Below the pieces are notes generated by a model that was given only the letters and a program-made list of their open reading frames with translations, was not told the origin of the DNA and ran no database searches. A stretch of DNA of 64,000 nucleotides from Streptomyces albireticuli. GTDB lineage: Bacteria; Actinomycetota; Actinomycetes; Streptomycetales; Streptomycetaceae. A program made the position numbers and the translations under genes. Within the stretch, counting starts at the first letter, position 1. Every line of letters starts with the position of its first letter. Positions 60,969 to 64,000 of the stretch are shown here, piece by piece. The DNA is taken from NCBI RefSeq assembly GCF_002192455.1, contig NZ_CP021744.1:7278501-7342500 (forward strand), in the 5' to 3' direction.

Positions 60969-61934
60969 ATGACCGGAGCCCGGATTCCCGTGATCGACCT
61001 CGGACCCTGGCGGTCCGGGGACCCGGCGGTGCGCGCACGCGTCGCCGCTGAGGTCGACGAGGCGCTGAGGTCGGCGGGCTTCCTGCTCGTCACCGGTCAT
61101 GGGATCGACCCCTCGCTGCGGTCGGCCGTCCGGGACGCCGCCCGCGCCTTCTTCCGGCTGCCGGCCGCCGTCAAGCGGCCCTACGCGGTCGCGGTCGGCG
61201 GCCGCGGCTGGCTCGGGCCCGGGGCGGAGGCCAACGCCTACGCGGAGGGCACCGAGAGCCCGCCCGACCTCAAGGAGTCGTGGTCCTGCGCGGCCGAGGA
61301 GCCCACCGGGGACGCCGCGGTCGACGCCGAGTGGTTCCGGCCGAACGTCTGGCCCGCCGAAGTGCCGGACCTGGAGCCGCTGGTGACGGAGTACCTCGCC
61401 CGGACGCGCGCCCTCGCCGACGAGCTGCTCGTCCTCCTCGCCACCGCCCTCCGGCAGCCCCCGGACCTCTTCACCCGCCACACGTCCCACCCCACCTGGG
61501 GGTTCAACCTCAACTGGTACCCCGGCACCGAGGTCGTGGGAGCCCCGCTGCCCGGTCAGTTCCGCATCGGGCCGCACACCGACTTCGGCACGGTCACCCT
61601 GCTCGACCGCCAGCGGGGCAAGGGCGGGCTCCAGGTCCACACGGACGAGGACGGCTGGCAGGACGCCCCCTACGACCCGGAGGCCCTCACCGTGAACATC
61701 GGTGACCTGATGGCCCGCTGGACCGGCGACCGGTGGCGCTCCGGCCGGCACCGGGTGCTCCCGCCGCCGGCCGACGCGCCCACCGAGGAGCTGATCTCCC
61801 TGGTGTACTTCTACGAGTGCGACCCCGGCACGCGCGTCGCCTCGCTGCCCGCCCCGGTCGGGCGGGTCGCGCACGAGCCGGTCGATTCCCACCTGTACCT
61901 GCGGGAGAAGCTCCGCGCCATCAGCGTCGGCTGA
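60969..61934 (+). CDS. Isopenicillin-N-synthase-like 2OG-Fe(II) oxygenase
   Basis: A 321-residue non-heme iron oxygenase. The N-terminal region (IPVIDLGPW, SAGFLLVTGHGID) and the iron ligands His-x-Asp (GPHTDFGTVTLL) and distal His (SGRHRVLPP) are clear. The Arg-x-Ser motif that binds 2-oxoglutarate in most members is not seen at the expected place (ELISLVYFYE), so the cosubstrate may differ. Tightly linked to the flavodiiron-like gene upstream, which may reflect a shared link to oxygen. Confidence 0.88.
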   Translation: MTGARIPVIDLGPWRSGDPAVRARVAAEVDEALRSAGFLLVTGHGIDPSLRSAVRDAARAFFRLPAAVKRPYAVAVGGRGWLGPGAEANAYAEGTESPPDLKESWSCAAEEPTGDAAVDAEWFRPNVWPAEVPDLEPLVTEYLARTRALADELLVLLATALRQPPDLFTRHTSHPTWGFNLNWYPGTEVVGAPLPGQFRIGPHTDFGTVTLLDRQRGKGGLQVHTDEDGWQDAPYDPEALTVNIGDLMARWTGDRWRSGRHRVLPPPADAPTEELISLVYFYECDPGTRVASLPAPVGRVAHEPVDSHLYLREKLRAISVG

Positions 61935-61969
61935 CCGCGCCGCCGGGGAGGCCCGGGCGCACCCGGCCG

Positions 61970-63262
61970 TCAGCCGTCGGCGGCGCCCGTGGCGTGGCAC
62001 CGGACGGCCCGCTGCCAGCGGAGGTGCAGGGCGTCCAGGCCGGGCAGGGCACGGTCCGCCATGAAGCAGGCCGTGGAGGTGCCCCGGTAGGTGAGCATGA
62101 GGACGCCCATCGGGCTGCCCTCGGGCAGGCAGCCGACCGGCATCACCGAGATCACCGGATCCGCGCCGAACCCGAGGGCGTGCCGGGCGACGAGCCCCGA
62201 GACGCCGACCGCGGCGTGGGCCGGGTCCGCGGCGAGGGTCCGCGTCATGCGGCGCAGCACCCACGAGGGGAGGCGGGGCCCGGCGGCGGCGCGGCGCAGG
62301 GCCTCGCGGTGCCGCCGCGACCTCAGCGGCGCGGTCTCCCTCATGGCACCTTCCAGACGCGCCGTCAGGGGGACGTCGCCACCCGGCAGCACGACCCGGA
62401 CCATCGCCGTCCGGTTGCCCGGCGCGCTCGCCTCCTCCGGGCGGCGGATGTTGGTGGGCATGGTCAGCGCCAGCTCCGGGGAGCGGTGCGCGGGCGGCCA
62501 GTGCTCCGCCGACCAGCCCTGCACCGCGTGGGCCACGGTGGCGAGATAGGCGTCGTTGGAACTGCCCCCGCCGGTACGGGCGATCGTGCGCAGGGACGCG
62601 GCCGGGACCCTGGCCCAGCGGAAGGTGCGCCGGGCGGACAGCGGGTGCCGTGCGGAGTCCCACATCTCCGTCCGGCGGGTCGCGCGCACCGTGGCCGCCA
62701 GGGCGTGGAGGCGGTCGCGCGGCGTCGGGGCCGGGGCGTCGCGCAGCCCGGGGAACACCGCGGACGACCGTTCGTCGGGGACACCGTGCGGGGTGAAGAG
62801 GGTTTCCAGGGTGTGCAGCATGCCGGCCCCGTCCTGCACGGTGTGGTGCACGAGGTAGAGCACGGCGTACGTCCCCGGGGCGTGGCCGTGGAGCAGCCAG
62901 ATCCGCCATGGCGGCACGCCCTCGGGCAGTGGTTCGCGCAGGAGCATCTGGACGGCGCGGTCCAGTTCCCCGGCGCCGGGCGGCAGCGGATGGTCGACCA
63001 CATGGGTGGCCGGATCGGGGTACCGGGCCGCCTCCCAGCGGGTGCCCGCGTCGGCCAGGAAATGGGTCAGGGCCGGCAGCGCGGTCAGCCGTTCGAAGAT
63101 GTGGTCGCGCAGGTGTTCGCGGCGGGGCGCGGTGCCGAGCAGCTGGAGCAGGGCTCCTATGCGCAGCCGGGAGTCGGGGTGGTGCACGGGGAAGGCGCGC
63201 ATGGCCCGGTCGGTGAGGGAGGGGGCGGCCAGGTGGGACGGGGTCCGGGACGGAACGGTCAT
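61970..63262 (-). CDS. Wax ester synthase/diacylglycerol acyltransferase (WS/DGAT)
   Basis: A 430-residue acyltransferase that uses acyl-CoA to make triacylglycerol or wax esters at the membrane. The catalytic HHxxxDG motif is present (VHHTVQDGAGML, near residues 133-144), and the C-terminal half has the family NIRRPEE and PVISVMPVG stretches. Start ATG 63260-63262. It is convergent with the oxygenase gene; the TetR-type gene lies 250 bases upstream on the same strand and may regulate it. Confidence 0.9.
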   Translation of the reverse strand: MTVPSRTPSHLAAPSLTDRAMRAFPVHHPDSRLRIGALLQLLGTAPRREHLRDHIFERLTALPALTHFLADAGTRWEAARYPDPATHVVDHPLPPGAGELDRAVQMLLREPLPEGVPPWRIWLLHGHAPGTYAVLYLVHHTVQDGAGMLHTLETLFTPHGVPDERSSAVFPGLRDAPAPTPRDRLHALAATVRATRRTEMWDSARHPLSARRTFRWARVPAASLRTIARTGGGSSNDAYLATVAHAVQGWSAEHWPPAHRSPELALTMPTNIRRPEEASAPGNRTAMVRVVLPGGDVPLTARLEGAMRETAPLRSRRHREALRRAAAGPRLPSWVLRRMTRTLAADPAHAAVGVSGLVARHALGFGADPVISVMPVGCLPEGSPMGVLMLTYRGTSTACFMADRALPGLDALHLRWQRAVRCHATGAADG

Positions 63263-63512
63263 CGGTGGTCCGGAGCGGGCACGGGCCCGGCTTCGCGCGG
63301 CCGTTCGACCGCCTCGGGGACATGGAGTGCGCAGGCGAGGGGCATGCCCGGAAGGTAGTGCTCCGGGCATGCCGCAGACAGATCGTTTCCGGTCGGTACG
63401 CGCGGGTACGCCGCCCGGCGGGTGCGAGAGGTGCCGGGGGCGTACCGCCGTCCGGCGTGGCCACCGCGGGCGGTCCCGGTGGCGCCCCGCCCGTACGCCC
63501 GCTGACGTCCGG

Positions 63513-64000
63513 TCAGCGCGGGCCGTCGGCGTGGAGGCACCGCCACTCGGCCGTGGCCACGCCTCGCAGCACCACCCCGACGACCTCCTCGGCCAGGGTC
63601 GCCGTCACCGGCAGGTGCCCGAACAGGACGCGGTAGTAGGTGGTCGAGGCCAGCATGTCGAGGAGCAGGTCGATGTCGGCGTCGGGCCGGATGTCGCCCC
63701 GCTCGATGCCGCGCCGCAGGGCCTCGGCGGTCGAGGCCCTGCGGGTGTGGAAGAACTTCTCCAGGAACGCGCGCTCCAGGTCCGGGGTGTCGGCGAGGTC
63801 GGCGATCAGGGCGGGGAGCACCCGCCGGCCCAGGGGGTTGCCGAAGGAGTGGCTGAGCGTGGCGATCCCGGCGATGAGGTCGCAGTGCGTGCAGCCGGTG
63901 TCGGGGGTCGGTGTGGTGCCCACCGTGGTCACGAGCGCGTCCACGACGAGGTGCTGCCGGGAGCGCCAGCGGCGGCGCAGCGCGGGCTTGCTGGTGCCCG
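63513..64000 (-). CDS. TetR-family regulator (5' end outside the window)
   Basis: At least 162 residues are visible. Reading leftward from the edge, GTSKPALRRRWRSRQHLVVDALV is the end of a TetR helix-turn-helix and its following helix; the rest (DLIAGIATLSHSFGNPLGRRVLPALIADLADTPDL...) is a ligand-binding C-terminal domain of the common TetR_C type. The start codon lies beyond 64000. The neighbour downstream is the WS/DGAT gene, a plausible target. Confidence 0.9.
   Translation of the reverse strand, partial: GTSKPALRRRWRSRQHLVVDALVTTVGTTPTPDTGCTHCDLIAGIATLSHSFGNPLGRRVLPALIADLADTPDLERAFLEKFFHTRRASTAEALRRGIERGDIRPDADIDLLLDMLASTTYYRVLFGHLPVTATLAEEVVGVVLRGVATAEWRCLHADGPR

Overview
The window is chromosomal DNA of a Streptomyces or a very close actinomycete. 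The evidence is very high GC with strong third-position bias, GTG and TTG starts, many ATGA/GTGA stop-start overlaps, rare TTA codons confined to a few genes, cobalamin riboswitches of the actinomycete type and Streptomyces-style roadblock and XRE/ScfR families. No tRNA, rRNA, CRISPR array or large polyketide/peptide synthase was seen.

Layout. 1-3000 (minus): a short 10-cysteine peptide, a MauE-like membrane protein, a thioredoxin-like protein and an ABC exporter, which look like one unit for making and exporting a disulfide-rich peptide. 3.7-9 kb: a Tat-exported phosphatase/nuclease-fold enzyme, an orphan VapB-like protein, a TTA-containing TPR-like protein, an amino-acid permease and a GNAT enzyme. 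9-12 kb: metE under a cobalamin riboswitch. 12-16.2 kb (minus): glyoxylate bypass (aceA, aceB) with a 3-hydroxyacyl-CoA dehydrogenase. 16.35-19.1 kb: a scar made of a 3'-truncated cobalamin riboswitch, a tnpB gene split by an IS5-family element with an exact 3-bp target duplication, and the last ~74 codons of mmsA. 19.1-23 kb: the remaining valine-catabolism operon, whose first full gene (acyl-CoA dehydrogenase) carries a frameshift. 23-28.4 kb: a RamB/PrpR/ScfR-type regulator divergent from prpD-prpB-prpC (methylcitrate cycle). Together 9-28 kb is a propionyl-CoA/C2 metabolism island.

28.4-36.6 kb: an unknown protein, a CaiB-type CoA-transferase with an OxlT-like MFS carrier and its tiny partner, a HelR-type RNA polymerase-recycling ATPase, a candidate small RNA divergent from it, and a MurA-like enolpyruvyl transferase with an altered active site.

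37.1-55.3 kb is the most unusual part. One plus-strand operon encodes a radical-SAM activase, a coiled-coil protein, a protein with two CbxX-type AAA domains, a zinc-ribbon/WD40 propeller, a GrpE-like protein and an Hsp70-like ATPase with a C-terminal hydrophobic hairpin. A minus-strand pair encodes a second, degenerate Hsp70-like protein and another coiled-coil protein. A third plus-strand unit encodes a Trypco1 domain protein, a trypsin-STAND-TPR protein of 1529 residues and a TTA-containing protein. The last unit matches known NTP-dependent conflict systems; the chaperone/AAA/radical-SAM operon has no function I can name.

55.4-64 kb: an ABC exporter, three roadblock/LC7 proteins with a PATAN (DUF4388)-like protein and no GTPase, a second copy of the dispersed palindromic repeat seen at 9 kb, a flavodiiron-like metallo-beta-lactamase-fold protein, a 2OG-Fe(II)-type oxygenase, a WS/DGAT acyltransferase and a partial TetR regulator.
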